Below are positions 50,608 to 59,764 of a stretch of DNA of 64,000 nt, in pieces; the stretch's first letter is position 1, and every line of letters starts with the position of its first letter. The translations under genes and the position numbers were made by a program. The notes beneath the pieces are model-generated. The model did not search any database and was not told where the DNA came from. It saw only the letters and a list, made by a program, of their open reading frames with translations. Origin of the DNA: Bacillus_AB infantis_B (GTDB lineage: Bacteria > Bacillota > Bacilli > Bacillales > Cytobacillaceae); assembly GCF_008180445.1 (NCBI RefSeq), contig NZ_VTER01000008.1, positions 124,001 to 188,000 of the forward strand, written 5' to 3'.

Positions 50608-52016
50608 TTAGATACCACCACACGTTTCCTGCTGTCTTTGGCAAATATTTTCCCCGGGTTCATGATATTCTTCGGATCAAGGGCTGCTTTGACGGCCTGC
50701 ATGGCAGCAATCCCTTCACTTCCCAGTTTAAGTTCAAGATAAGGGGCTTTCATGACTCCCACGCCATGCTCACCCGTTATAGTTCCTCCAAGCTCGATGG
50801 CTTTTGCAAAAATCTCGGCAAAAGCTTTCTCCACCCGTTCCATCTCTTCTTTATTTCTTGCATCCGTCGGACAGGTAGGATGGAGATTTCCATCTCCGGC
50901 ATGGCCGAAAGTACAAATTTTCAGATCATATTTACTGGCAATCTCATTGATGCTCCTTACCATATTGGCAATTTCAGAGCGGGGGACCGTAGCATCTTCA
51001 AGAATGGTGGTGGGCTTGAGCCTTGCAAGGGCTGAAAGGGCGGCTCTTCTCGCAGCCGTCAGCGCTTCTGCCTCGGCGGCCGTTTTGGCCACCTGGACAG
51101 AAACAGCACTCTCTTCCCGGCAGATATTCTCCATCTTTGCCATATCACGCTCGACAACTTCACGAGGGCCATCCTGCTCAATAAGCAAAACTGCTTTGAC
51201 ATCTGTAGGCAATCCGATCTGTGCGAACTCTTCCACAACCTCGAGTGTCGGCTGATCCAGGAATTCTAATGTTGCAGGGATGATTTTATTGGCTATGATC
51301 TTGGAAACCGTCTTCGCGGCTGCTTCAAGGTCCTGGTAAAGGGCAAGCATCGTCTTCTTTGTTTCAGGCATGGGGATCAGCTTCAAAGTCGCTTCGGTTA
51401 TAATCCCAAGTGTACCCTCAGAACCTGTGAAAAGACGGGTGAAGTCATACCCTGCCACATCCTTTGCGAGCTTGCCTCCCGTCCTGATGATATCCCCATT
51501 GGCCAGGACCGCTTCAAGGCCCATGACATAATCTCTGGTCACACCATATTTAAGGCCGCGCAATCCGCCGGAGTTTTCATTTATATTTCCTCCGATAGTA
51601 GATATTTTCATGGAACTTGGATCAGGAGGATAAAAAAGTCCTTTTGTTTCTGCTTCGCGTATCAAGTCAAGTGTGACAAGCCCCGGCTGAACAGTAATGG
51701 TGAGATTCTCTTCATCGAGGTCCAGGATTCTGTTCATATGCTTGAACAGAATAACAAGCCCGCCCTCTGTCGGGCATGTGCCGGCGCACAAATTCGTGCC
51801 CGAGCCTCTTGGGACGATGGGAATGGAATACTCGCTGCATACTTTTACAATTTCAGATACTTCGCCTGTATTCCGCGGGCTAATGACCGCATCAGGGAGG
51901 GATTGAAAATTCGGGGTGGCATCGTAGGAATAAACCAGGCGCACCGCATTAGAGTCATCATATTGGTCTATGCCTGCAATCGCTGTCAATTTCTCTTTAG
52001 CAGCTTTCGGTATCAT
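50604..52016 (-). CDS. glcD: glycolate oxidase FAD-linked subunit
   Basis: 470-residue FAD-binding (PCMH/VAO-type) 2-hydroxyacid oxidase, YsfC of B. subtilis. PRGSGTNLCAGTCPTEGGLVI and STIGGNINENSGGLRGLKYG bind the ADP-ribose part; the C-terminal FGHAGDGNLHPT and GEHGVGVMK hold substrate and flavin residues. Oxidises glycolate or D-lactate type substrates. Operon with glcF, upstream gene encodes a likely regulator. Confidence 0.95.
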   Translation of the reverse strand: MIPKAAKEKLTAIAGIDQYDDSNAVRLVYSYDATPNFQSLPDAVISPRNTGEVSEIVKVCSEYSIPIVPRGSGTNLCAGTCPTEGGLVILFKHMNRILDLDEENLTITVQPGLVTLDLIREAETKGLFYPPDPSSMKISTIGGNINENSGGLRGLKYGVTRDYVMGLEAVLANGDIIRTGGKLAKDVAGYDFTRLFTGSEGTLGIITEATLKLIPMPETKKTMLALYQDLEAAAKTVSKIIANKIIPATLEFLDQPTLEVVEEFAQIGLPTDVKAVLLIEQDGPREVVERDMAKMENICREESAVSVQVAKTAAEAEALTAARRAALSALARLKPTTILEDATVPRSEIANMVRSINEIASKYDLKICTFGHAGDGNLHPTCPTDARNKEEMERVEKAFAEIFAKAIELGGTITGEHGVGVMKAPYLELKLGSEGIAAMQAVKAALDPKNIMNPGKIFAKDSRKRVVVSK

Positions 52017-52114
52017 AACAAGAGCCTCCAGTTGCAGCCGGCTTCTGCCGGCAGTACTTTTAGCTTCATTATAAGGGTGGCAATTTTTGTTTTCTATAGA
52101 TGTTAATACGAATT

Positions 52115-53245
52115 TTATTCGATTAATGAGTGATTATTTGTATGTTCATCTAACAGCAGGCATGCCATATAAAGGATGAACAGATGCTGCGCATTCCCGG
52201 TGCCAAGCCCTGTAAGATCCTCAATCTTTTTAAGGCGATAGTGGAGGGTATTGATATGTATATGCATGCTTTCTGCTGTTTTTTTCAATGAATGGTTCTG
52301 CCTGAACAGTTCCTTGAGCGTTTCAAGTACGTCGGGATGCTCCTGCAGGGGGCCGATGGTCCTTTTTATATAATCTAATTTGGTTGCAGGCTTGATTTCA
52401 TCCATCAGCATCTCCAATGTAAGATTTTTATCAAAACTTAGACCCCCGGCTTTTTTCGCTGCCTTCAAAGCCCTTTCCGCCTGCCTGAAAGAATGGGAAA
52501 GAGCAGATGAAACTGACGGCTGCCCAGCCCCTCCAGAAATCACAGATCCGGAATTCCTGCTGAGATAGCAGTAATACCGGGCTACTCTGTCCTCGAGCCT
52601 ATGCATCTGCTCTTCCGGCTGGTGAGCGAAAAGGGCAACAATTCTATCATGTCCCCAGCGTATAAAAAGGTCATTCCTATTTTTTTCCGGCCAGGAAAGG
52701 AGTCTTTGCCATATTTCCCTTGAAGGAATCCTTTCAGGTTCAAGGAATTCTGCTATAAACACCAGACGGTCAAGCCTGGTGTCGACCTTGAGCATTAGAG
52801 CCCTGTCTATAAAAGAACTGCCGTGCCCCCGCTCCTGCAGCCAATCAAAGACAAAGCCTTCAAGAGCCCTTGACTGCCAATCGATTTGTTCGCTGTAAAA
52901 ATTTTCACTGATTAAAAGCTCTGTCATTTTCCTAATAATTTCTCCGTAAGGAGCTACCTTTTCCGGGTCGCCTGTGATCCCAATCACTGCGGCAACTTCT
53001 TTTTGAAAGAAAACAGGAAGATTGATCCCGGCTTTTACGCCTTTCAGCTTTTTTTCATCTTCTGCTGTGATGATTCTTTTATCCCGATTTTTAACAGACT
53101 GGAGTGCGCCTTCGTGGAAGGCTCCAACTCTCTCTGGAGAAGTGCTTGAAACGATGAATCCATCTGTATTGACCACGATGATTTCTTCTTTCAAGACCCC
53201 CCGGACCTCGCGAAGGATCTTTTCGGCAAGCGCAGGCAAAAGCAT
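52115..53245 (-). CDS. CdaR-family transcriptional regulator (YsfB-like)
   Basis: 376-residue regulator. N-terminal sugar-diacid recognition domain (about 1-135: VVNTDGFIVSSTSPERVGAFHEGA), a middle GGDEF-like degenerate region, and the PucR/CdaR C-terminal helix-turn-helix (FRQNHSLKKTAESMHIHINTLHYRLKKIEDLTG, about 315-355). Directly upstream of and co-directional with glcDF, the same order as B. subtilis ysfBCD, so it probably controls glycolate use. Confidence 0.9.
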   Translation of the reverse strand: MLLPALAEKILREVRGVLKEEIIVVNTDGFIVSSTSPERVGAFHEGALQSVKNRDKRIITAEDEKKLKGVKAGINLPVFFQKEVAAVIGITGDPEKVAPYGEIIRKMTELLISENFYSEQIDWQSRALEGFVFDWLQERGHGSSFIDRALMLKVDTRLDRLVFIAEFLEPERIPSREIWQRLLSWPEKNRNDLFIRWGHDRIVALFAHQPEEQMHRLEDRVARYYCYLSRNSGSVISGGAGQPSVSSALSHSFRQAERALKAAKKAGGLSFDKNLTLEMLMDEIKPATKLDYIKRTIGPLQEHPDVLETLKELFRQNHSLKKTAESMHIHINTLHYRLKKIEDLTGLGTGNAQHLFILYMACLLLDEHTNNHSLIE

Positions 53246-53399
53246 GGTCGAGCCCTCCTGATTTTTTTGAAATATTTTATGTCTTTATACTTAATTATAT
53301 AAAAATAAAAAAAATCACGCTAATAGCCTCATAATCCTTTTAAACACTTCTGTTTTTCTTTATGATAGGGGATAGGCAATTTAGGAGGGAAAGATCATA

Positions 53400-54755
53400 A
53401 TGTGGGATGAAATAAAAGAAAGGCTGGATAAATTATCCCCTGCCCAGGTTATCACCGGCTACTATTTGGTTGCTGTCACCATTTCGGTGCTGCTGCTGCG
53501 CATTCCTGCAGTCCATCAGCCCGGTGTTGAGGTTTCCTGGCTCGATTCGGCCTTCACGGCTGTCAGTGCCGTTAGTGTAACGGGGCTTTCAGTATTGAAT
53601 ATATCTGAAACATACAGTACCTTTGGGGTCTTTATGCTGATGTTCGTCCTGCAATTCGGGGGAATCGGCATCATGACGCTGGGGACTTTTTTCTGGATTT
53701 TACTTGGCAAGAAAATCGGTTTAAGGGGAAGGCGGCTCATCATGGTCGACCATAACCAGTCTAACCTGTCGGGCCTGGTCAATTTGATCCGGGAAATCCT
53801 GAAGCTGATCCTGATTATTGAAGCGGCGGGGGCACTTATACTGGGTGTGCACTTCCTCAGTTATTATGATACATTCCAGGAAGCCATGCTGCACGGCCTT
53901 TTCGCTTCGGTCAGTGCTACGACAAACGGAGGCTTTGATATTACTGGTGCTTCATTGATCCCTTATGCGGATGATTATTTTGTACAGCTTATACATATTA
54001 TCCTGATCACACTTGGGGCGATCGGCTTTCCTGTTCTGATAGAAGTGAAGCATTACCTTTTTGACCGGAGAGATTATAAAAACTTCCGCTTTTCCTTATT
54101 CACAAAGCTGACGAGCGCCACCTTTGCCGTGCTGCTGGTGGTTGGTACAGTTCTGATCCTCCTCCTGGAAGGAAGGCATTATTTCAGCGGAATGAGCTGG
54201 CATAAAACGTTCTTTTATGCTTTCTTCCAATCTGCCACAACCAGAAGCGGCGGCCTTTCGACTTTGAATGTCAATGAATTTGCGGAGTCTACCCAGCTGC
54301 TTCTGAGCGGGCTAATGTTCATCGGAGCTTCCCCAAGCTCGGTCGGTGGAGGGATCAGGACCACGACTTTCGCCCTGAATGTCCTCTTCCTTTATCAGTT
54401 TGCCCATGGGAACAGGGATATTAAAGTATTTAAAAGGGAAGTCCATCAGGATGATGTATTAAAATCCCTGGTCATCACCATTTTGGCTGTAGGCATGTGT
54501 TTCTTTGCGGTTATTGTGCTCAGCCTGACTGAGACCCACAGCGTGACAGCCATCATTTTTGAAGTGTGTTCGGCCTTCGGAACGACAGGGTTGTCGATGG
54601 GGATAACCCCCGATCTGTCAGCGGTCGGGAAGTGCGTGATCATCATACTGATGTTCATTGGAAGAATTGGGCTGACTTCCTTCTTGTTCATCATTGGAGG
54701 AAAAGAAAAGAAGTCTATCTATCATTATCCAAAGGAAAGAGTCATCATTGGGTAA
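53400..54755 (+). CDS. ktrD: Ktr-type potassium uptake channel subunit (KtrB/KtrD)
   Basis: 451-residue TrkH/KtrB superfamily protein with four M1-P-M2 repeats. Four selectivity-filter segments: VSVTGLS, SATTNGGF, SATTRSGG, SAFGTTGLS, each with its key glycine. No ktrA/ktrC gene adjoins, which favours the KtrD (YkrM) type working with a distant KtrC. No c-di-AMP riboswitch is seen in the 150-base upstream region. GGAGGG box before ATG. Confidence 0.88.
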   Translation: MWDEIKERLDKLSPAQVITGYYLVAVTISVLLLRIPAVHQPGVEVSWLDSAFTAVSAVSVTGLSVLNISETYSTFGVFMLMFVLQFGGIGIMTLGTFFWILLGKKIGLRGRRLIMVDHNQSNLSGLVNLIREILKLILIIEAAGALILGVHFLSYYDTFQEAMLHGLFASVSATTNGGFDITGASLIPYADDYFVQLIHIILITLGAIGFPVLIEVKHYLFDRRDYKNFRFSLFTKLTSATFAVLLVVGTVLILLLEGRHYFSGMSWHKTFFYAFFQSATTRSGGLSTLNVNEFAESTQLLLSGLMFIGASPSSVGGGIRTTTFALNVLFLYQFAHGNRDIKVFKREVHQDDVLKSLVITILAVGMCFFAVIVLSLTETHSVTAIIFEVCSAFGTTGLSMGITPDLSAVGKCVIIILMFIGRIGLTSFLFIIGGKEKKSIYHYPKERVIIG

Positions 54756-54762
54756 AAGCATA

Positions 54763-54790
54763 AAAGCATATAACCATGGTTATATGCTTT
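54763..54790 (+). terminator. rho-independent terminator
   Basis: AAAAGCATATAACC and its exact complement form a 28-base palindrome ending in TTTTTT, after the Ktr gene. Confidence 0.9.
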
Positions 54791-54805
54791 TTTCTATGGT
54801 CAGAA

Positions 54806-55413
54806 GTTCCAAAACCCAGGCCCTCGAATCATTAGCCGCTTCAGAATCAAAGGCAAAGAACGCCTTTTATTCTGCCGTGTCTTATGCTGGGCCCGCAGGA
54901 TGTGGGTCATGCAGACGTTGCCACAGGACGTGGCGATTTTAGTCTGCGTTCCTTAATGGGCAAGCCGCTTCCGCACTTCGATTTGTCCAGCTCCAAGCGC
55001 TAGCCCCTCGAGTCATAAGCCACTTCAGGATTGAAGGCAAAGAACGCCTTCTATCCTGAAGCGTCTTATGCGGGGCTGGGCAAGCGCCTTCCGCTTTTCG
55101 ATTTGTCCAGCTCCAAAGCCTAGCCCCTCGAGTCTTAAGTCAATCAGATCAGAAGGTTAAAGAACAACCTTCCGCTCTGCTCGTCTTAAGCTTGAGGCCC
55201 ACAGGATGTGGGTCATGCAGACGTTGCCACAGGACGTGGCGTTTTTAGTCTGCGTTCCTTTATTGAGCGAGGCTTTTCCGCTTTTCGATTTGTCCGGCTC
55301 CAGCGGCTAGAGCCTCGAGTCATAAGCCACGGCAGAATTAAAGGCAAAGAACGCCTTTTATTCTGCCGTGGCTTATGCTTGTCGGCTCTGGGCAAGCCGC
55401 TTCCGCACTTCAT
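54806..55413. repeat. cluster of four interspersed structured repeats
   Basis: Repeat type A: CTTCCGC..TTCGATTTGTCCAG, CTCCA and TAGCCCCTCGAGTC followed by a long hairpin whose loop is always AAAGAAC (54855, 55039, 55159, 55346). Repeat type B: CCC(G/A)CAGGATGTGGGTC then GCAGACGTTGCCACAGGACGTGGC and TTTTAGTCTGC (about 54892-54953 and 55198-55260), itself two nested hairpins. A partial type A start follows at 55395. No protein coding is evident. Similar sequences are scattered through Bacillaceae genomes, to my recollection. Confidence 0.85.
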
Positions 55414-55749
55414 TTAATCCGTTCCCCTGCTCACGTCTTTTTCTGGGTGCATGAAGGGGGAGCTTTGGGGTTTTTGTTTTTTTTCAAGGAGTTCTCTGTT
55501 TTCGTCTGTGTTCCAGCCGATGTCGTTTGTCGGGTGGATCCATTGTTCCCCTGACATGACAGCAGGGTCGGTTTCATCGGTCCATTGCTCCAGTGGGGAG
55601 TTTTCTGAAGCGTAGAAGCTGTCGCCGATAGTAACCCCAAAAGAGTTTTTGAATGGCTCTTCCAGCTTCAGATGCGTCCCTTTTAAGCTGGGGGCGGATA
55701 TTTGGTGGGGCAGTGTGCCATCAATGCCAATCTGCTTCCCTTTTTTCAT
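55414..55749 (-). CDS. conserved hypothetical protein (possibly DUF3905)
   Basis: 111-residue hydrophilic protein with LPHQISAPSLKGT, FGVTIGDSFYASENSPLEQW and a tryptophan-containing tail WIHPTNDIGWNT. I recall this conserved block from Bacillaceae hypothetical proteins annotated DUF3905; unverified. No signal peptide. Its end abuts the repeat cluster. Confidence 0.65.
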   Translation of the reverse strand: MKKGKQIGIDGTLPHQISAPSLKGTHLKLEEPFKNSFGVTIGDSFYASENSPLEQWTDETDPAVMSGEQWIHPTNDIGWNTDENRELLEKKQKPQSSPFMHPEKDVSRGTD

Positions 55750-55944
55750 CTGTTATGTGCACATCCTTTCTTTATAAGAAATGCGAAGGGGCTAGGCTGC
55801 AGAGCTGGACAAGTATTATTTTTTCAAGCTGGCTTCTATTTTATAAAGAAGCATGACCTGCAAATAAAGGAAAGAGCAAGAGAGAATTCTTTCGGGGCGG
55901 AACGAAGAAAATATAGGAGAAACAATGACTTAGGAGGAATTAAA

Positions 55945-56106
55945 ATGGCGAAGCGAAAAGCAGAACATGATGCGGTAGAAAAATATTCTAAAACGCCGAA
56001 GAAAAATGTTGCAGAATCAGAATTCTCCGCAGAGTTTACACATGGTGAAGAGGCTGCTAAAGGAGCCAACCGGAATTCCAAGCAGGGAAGAAAGGGGAGG
56101 GGCTGA
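55945..56106 (+). CDS. small charged protein, 53 aa
   Basis: Lysine- and glutamate-rich, disordered-looking miniprotein: SEFSAEFTHGEEAAKGANRN near its centre. Start ATG 55945 is 7 bases after TAGGAGG. Stop and the next start overlap (ATGA). It resembles in style the small sporulation proteins of Bacillus (YfhD-like); not assignable with certainty. Confidence 0.65.
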   Translation: MAKRKAEHDAVEKYSKTPKKNVAESEFSAEFTHGEEAAKGANRNSKQGRKGRG

Positions 56107-56252
56107 TGAAAAGGAAACCTGAGGATGACTTGAAGCAGGAGACCTCCAATGTTGAGTTCGGCCTGGAATTTGGGGACATGAACGCAAGCAAATTCTACGA
56201 ACATCCAGATGCCTTCAGGGGGAAGAACCAGAAGGAAAGAAACAGTAAATAA
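56106..56252 (+). CDS. small charged protein, 48 aa, coupled paralogue
   Basis: Starts on the overlapping ATGA of the preceding gene and shares with it the motif (S/V)EFxxEF (here NVEFGLEFGDMN). Hydrophilic, no signal peptide. Tight overlap and shared motif suggest an ancient duplication and joint production. Function unknown. Confidence 0.6.
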   Translation: MKRKPEDDLKQETSNVEFGLEFGDMNASKFYEHPDAFRGKNQKERNSK

Positions 56253-56462
56253 GAGATGACAGTCCGGCGATATGGATCGGTTTTGAGGATTCGGTAGAAA
56301 AAATCGGGAAATGATTAAAATAATCCGGGAAATGATAAAAAAAACTTTATCTTTAAACAAATAAAATCTTCAATTGGTAAATCATATATCCGCGCCAGTC
56401 CAAAACCTTTAATTCAGCCGGTTCTGAGCACAGCACACGGCTTGAACCGGTCATTTTGAACA

Positions 56463-56498
56463 AAACAGCCTGAAACTGCAGCAGTTTCAGGCTGTTTT
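56463..56498. terminator. bidirectional terminator
   Basis: AACAGCCTGAAACTGC / GCAGTTTCAGGCTGTTTTT, near-loopless stem, ending the minus-strand radical SAM gene. A second hairpin CCGGTTC...GAACCGG precedes it at about 56418-56451. Confidence 0.85.
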
Positions 56499-56504
56499 TA
56501 GAAA

Positions 56505-58265
56505 TTAAGCTGGTTTAAGTGTATTTTTGGTGCAAGAAAATATTTGTGTATGTTCATTTGAAGCATCGAAAAAGGCGATGATACTGGAAGCTTCCGGTAT
56601 AATTTCTCCCGTTTCCAGATACGCGCTAATATCAAATTCAACCTGGTCAAGAAGTGTATGTTTGTGAAGGTCCTTCTCGCTCAGGCGCAGGTTTTCAAAT
56701 TGGCTGCCCAATGAAGCCGGGTTCCTGGCAATTTCCTGATAGATGGCGGATCGATCGCTCTTTTCATAGCCGGCTTCCCACCATGGTTTTCTAGGCTTAT
56801 ACTTCTGGTTTGCAAGATAGTCCAATTTCATAAGGCCCTCAATGATCCTTAAATCTTCCAGCTGTTTATATTCGAGGAATTGCTGCAGCCTGCGGAATAG
56901 ATCTTCGAGCTGATGGCCGATCCTGGACCAGCCCATCTCTTCCCAAAAGCCTCCAAACTCCTGGAAAAAGTCAAAAGGCGTCGGGAATGAGCGGGTAGTC
57001 AAGTACTCAATTGTATGGTCCATGCGATGGTCATTCCAGTATTTTTCCAAAACATCTTCAACCTGTTTGATTCTGATAATATCTTCAAAGGGCAGTACAT
57101 TATTGCCGAGGATTTCATATGGCGAATGATCCATATAGGTGTATCCGTGCTTTTCTGCACTCAGCCTCAGGCCGGTTCCGCGCAACATTTTGAGGAATCC
57201 CAGCTGAAGCTCCTCTGGCCTCATGGCGAACACATCGTTGAAGGTCTTCTTAAACGAATCATAATCTTCCTCAGGCAGACCCGCAATCAAATCAAGATGC
57301 TGATCGATCTTTCCGCCGTCTTTGACCATTGTTACCGTCCTTGTCAATTTGGCAAAGTTCTGTTTTCTCATGACCAATTCATTGGTTGCATCATTAGTCG
57401 ACTGGACGCCGATTTCAAAACGGAATAGTCCAGGAGGGGCTTCCTTGTTGAGAAAATCAATGACTTCCGGCCTCATGATATCAGCAGTGATCTCAAATTG
57501 AAAGACTGTCCCCGGCCGATGCTCATCGATCAGAAAGCGGAACATCTCCAGCGCATAGCTTCTGCTGATATTGAAGGTACGGTCCACAAACTTAATCGTT
57601 TTAGCTCCATTATCCATTAAATAGCGGATATCTTCTTTAATTTTCTCTCTGTCAAAATAACGGACGCCAACTTCAATGGAGGAAAGGCAGAACTGGCAGG
57701 AGAAAGGGCAGCCTCTGCTCGTTTCTATATAAGTGACACGTTTTGAAAGATGCGCTTTGTCTTCTTCAAATCGGAAAGGGGATGGAAGTTCGCGCAAATT
57801 CAGCTTATTTCGCTGCGGGTTGAATTTCACCTGGCCATTTTCCCTGTAGGCGATACCATGGACATTTTCCATCTTTTTATCACCATCAAGCTCTGCAAGA
57901 AGCTGCTTAAACGTTTCTTCTCCTTCACCGATGACGATATAGTCAAATGCTTCTACCTTTTCCATCCATTCCGGCACATCGTAGGAAACCTCAGGACCTC
58001 CGGCAATAATATGGATGGCAGGATTGATTTTTTTAATGATATTGATGACCTTGATTGTTTCTTCAATATTCCATATATAACAGCTGAATCCGATAACATC
58101 CGGCTTTTTTCTGATTAGATCGGTCACAATATTCATGACAGGATCCTTAATGGTGTACTCTGCCAGCTGAATGTCATAATCAGGCTCGGCGTATGATTTT
58201 AAATACCTGATGGCAATATTGGTATGGATATATTTAGCGTTCAATGTGGTGCAAACGATATTCAT
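56505..58265 (-). CDS. B12-binding-domain radical SAM protein
   Basis: 586 residues. N-terminal cobalamin-binding Rossmann domain (about 1-130: IGFSCYIWN, AGGPEVSYD, GEGEETF), radical SAM core about 170-390 with the cluster-binding CPFSCQFC (Cys-x3-Cys-x2-Cys) in SRGCPFSCQFCLSS, and a C-terminal DUF4080-type region to the end. Class B radical SAM enzymes usually methylate or rearrange unactivated carbons; the substrate here is unknown. Monocistronic. Confidence 0.9.
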   Translation of the reverse strand: MNIVCTTLNAKYIHTNIAIRYLKSYAEPDYDIQLAEYTIKDPVMNIVTDLIRKKPDVIGFSCYIWNIEETIKVINIIKKINPAIHIIAGGPEVSYDVPEWMEKVEAFDYIVIGEGEETFKQLLAELDGDKKMENVHGIAYRENGQVKFNPQRNKLNLRELPSPFRFEEDKAHLSKRVTYIETSRGCPFSCQFCLSSIEVGVRYFDREKIKEDIRYLMDNGAKTIKFVDRTFNISRSYALEMFRFLIDEHRPGTVFQFEITADIMRPEVIDFLNKEAPPGLFRFEIGVQSTNDATNELVMRKQNFAKLTRTVTMVKDGGKIDQHLDLIAGLPEEDYDSFKKTFNDVFAMRPEELQLGFLKMLRGTGLRLSAEKHGYTYMDHSPYEILGNNVLPFEDIIRIKQVEDVLEKYWNDHRMDHTIEYLTTRSFPTPFDFFQEFGGFWEEMGWSRIGHQLEDLFRRLQQFLEYKQLEDLRIIEGLMKLDYLANQKYKPRKPWWEAGYEKSDRSAIYQEIARNPASLGSQFENLRLSEKDLHKHTLLDQVEFDISAYLETGEIIPEASSIIAFFDASNEHTQIFSCTKNTLKPA

Positions 58266-58419
58266 AATAGTAGAACTCCTTTAAGAGTAGTGCAGTTCAG
58301 AACAATTTATTATTATACGTTATTGTTGACAAAAAAAGTAGCTGTAAATCATCTGACCTGCTTAAGCAATCTTTCTTTTGCAGCCTGGGGGGGTCTCGAT
58401 CCCAAGTTTCCTGAAAGTA

Positions 58420-58445
58420 AAAAGCCCGCCTTCCGGCGGACTTTC
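58420..58445. terminator. terminator for acyltransferase gene
   Basis: On the minus strand GTCCGCC-GGAA-GGCGGGC followed by TTTTTAC; outer GAAAGT/ACTTTC arms can extend the stem. Confidence 0.75.
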
Positions 58446-58447
58446 AA

Positions 58448-59488
58448 TCAGCTTAACAGTTTTCTCCTATAAAACTCCAGCCATGTTTTCCCCCGCAGCT
58501 GAAGCTGTTTCAGCCTGGAGGTGTTGAGCTCTATGAGCGGCTGGGCAAAAGAAGTTGCGATCCTGCTTGACAGGACAAGCGTAAGGATCAGGGATATCCC
58601 TGCTAGAAGCAGGAAATTCTCGGGCTCGTGAAAGTAATCCTGGACCCCGCTCTCCCTGAAAATTCTCACAAAGAACCCATGCAGAAGATAGACATATAAA
58701 GTGTTCTTGCCGAGATTCGTAAAGAAATATTTTTTTCTTGGTACGAAAGCCAGGAACGAAAATACCATGATGAGGCTGAGAATGTAAAAAGACAGCCTGG
58801 TCAGCAATGCTTTAAAAGAAGCTGCGCCCATTTCAGCGTATGGCTTTGATCCGAGCAGCCACTTATAATTGATATCCGGGTAAAAATAGAAGCCGATGAA
58901 CACGATTGCAAATATGCCTAATGCAGCAAACCTGAATTTTGGCCTGAATAGCATATATAGCTGTTCTTTCCGCAAAAAGTATCCGATCAGGAAAAGCGGG
59001 AAGAACACAAACGTCCTTGATAAGCTTAAATAGTTGGATACCGTTTCAGCATAGCCGATCAGCAGCCCTATCAATATGGCAGCGCCGATAGAATAAGCAG
59101 GCTTGAATTTTGCGAACAAAAGCAGCATGATATTCCAGCAGAACAAGCTAAGCAGAAACCATAGTGACCAGTGCGGCGTAAAAGGATCGAGAGAGATTGT
59201 TGATTTGTTATAAAGATAATAATAGAACACAGAGTAGATTGCCTGAAAAATTAAATAAGGCAGAATCAGCTTTTTGGCAATTTTCTTCACATATCCCTGT
59301 TTCCATATCCCTCTTGCAAAAAATCCTGAAACCAGAATGAAAGCCGGCATATGGAAGGTATAGATGACCTTGTACAGGGTGTAGATTGTTTCATTATCTT
59401 CAATAAAGGAACGTAGCAAATGCCCAAAGACAACAAAAAAGATCAAAATGAACTTGGCGTTGTCAAAGTAATAGTCTCGCTGTTTCAT
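58448..59488 (-). CDS. acyltransferase 3 family membrane protein
   Basis: 346-residue integral membrane O-acyltransferase (fucose-4-O-acetylase type). Opening RDYYFDNAKFILIFFVVFGHLLR carries the conserved family histidine; about ten hydrophobic segments follow, with FHMPAFILVSGFFA typical of the family. Start ATG 59488 directly follows AAGGAGGAGTT; the longer frame to 59515 is not needed. Likely acetylates a surface polysaccharide. Confidence 0.85.
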   Translation of the reverse strand: MKQRDYYFDNAKFILIFFVVFGHLLRSFIEDNETIYTLYKVIYTFHMPAFILVSGFFARGIWKQGYVKKIAKKLILPYLIFQAIYSVFYYYLYNKSTISLDPFTPHWSLWFLLSLFCWNIMLLLFAKFKPAYSIGAAILIGLLIGYAETVSNYLSLSRTFVFFPLFLIGYFLRKEQLYMLFRPKFRFAALGIFAIVFIGFYFYPDINYKWLLGSKPYAEMGAASFKALLTRLSFYILSLIMVFSFLAFVPRKKYFFTNLGKNTLYVYLLHGFFVRIFRESGVQDYFHEPENFLLLAGISLILTLVLSSRIATSFAQPLIELNTSRLKQLQLRGKTWLEFYRRKLLS

Positions 59489-59764
59489 AACTCCTCCTTG
59501 ATTAAAGACCCCCATAAAACTTTTATCTATAATACCCAGCCTAACATGCTGCCAAACAGTTTTGCCGTGTTAATTAGAGGATGGCATTCCAGTAAATTCT
59601 AAAATAGAAACTGCCGGTTTTTTCTGAAACTTTGGAAAGTATTTCTTCAAAATCAAAAATCTATATATTATAATGAATGTTAATAGTCTAAAAGTTACAT
59701 AGTTTTAATTCTGCTTATTAGGACAATAGTTTGGTTCAGCGAAGAAGAAATAGGGGGAATAGAT

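Noticed and set aside
53246..53399. c-di-AMP riboswitch before the Ktr channel gene
   Set aside because: The interval is short and AT-rich and shows none of the conserved ydaO-type segments.
54806..55413. Protein-coding frames of 60-90 codons across the repeat cluster
   Set aside because: They arise from repeated GC-rich hairpin arms, lack ribosome binding sites and change frame between copies.
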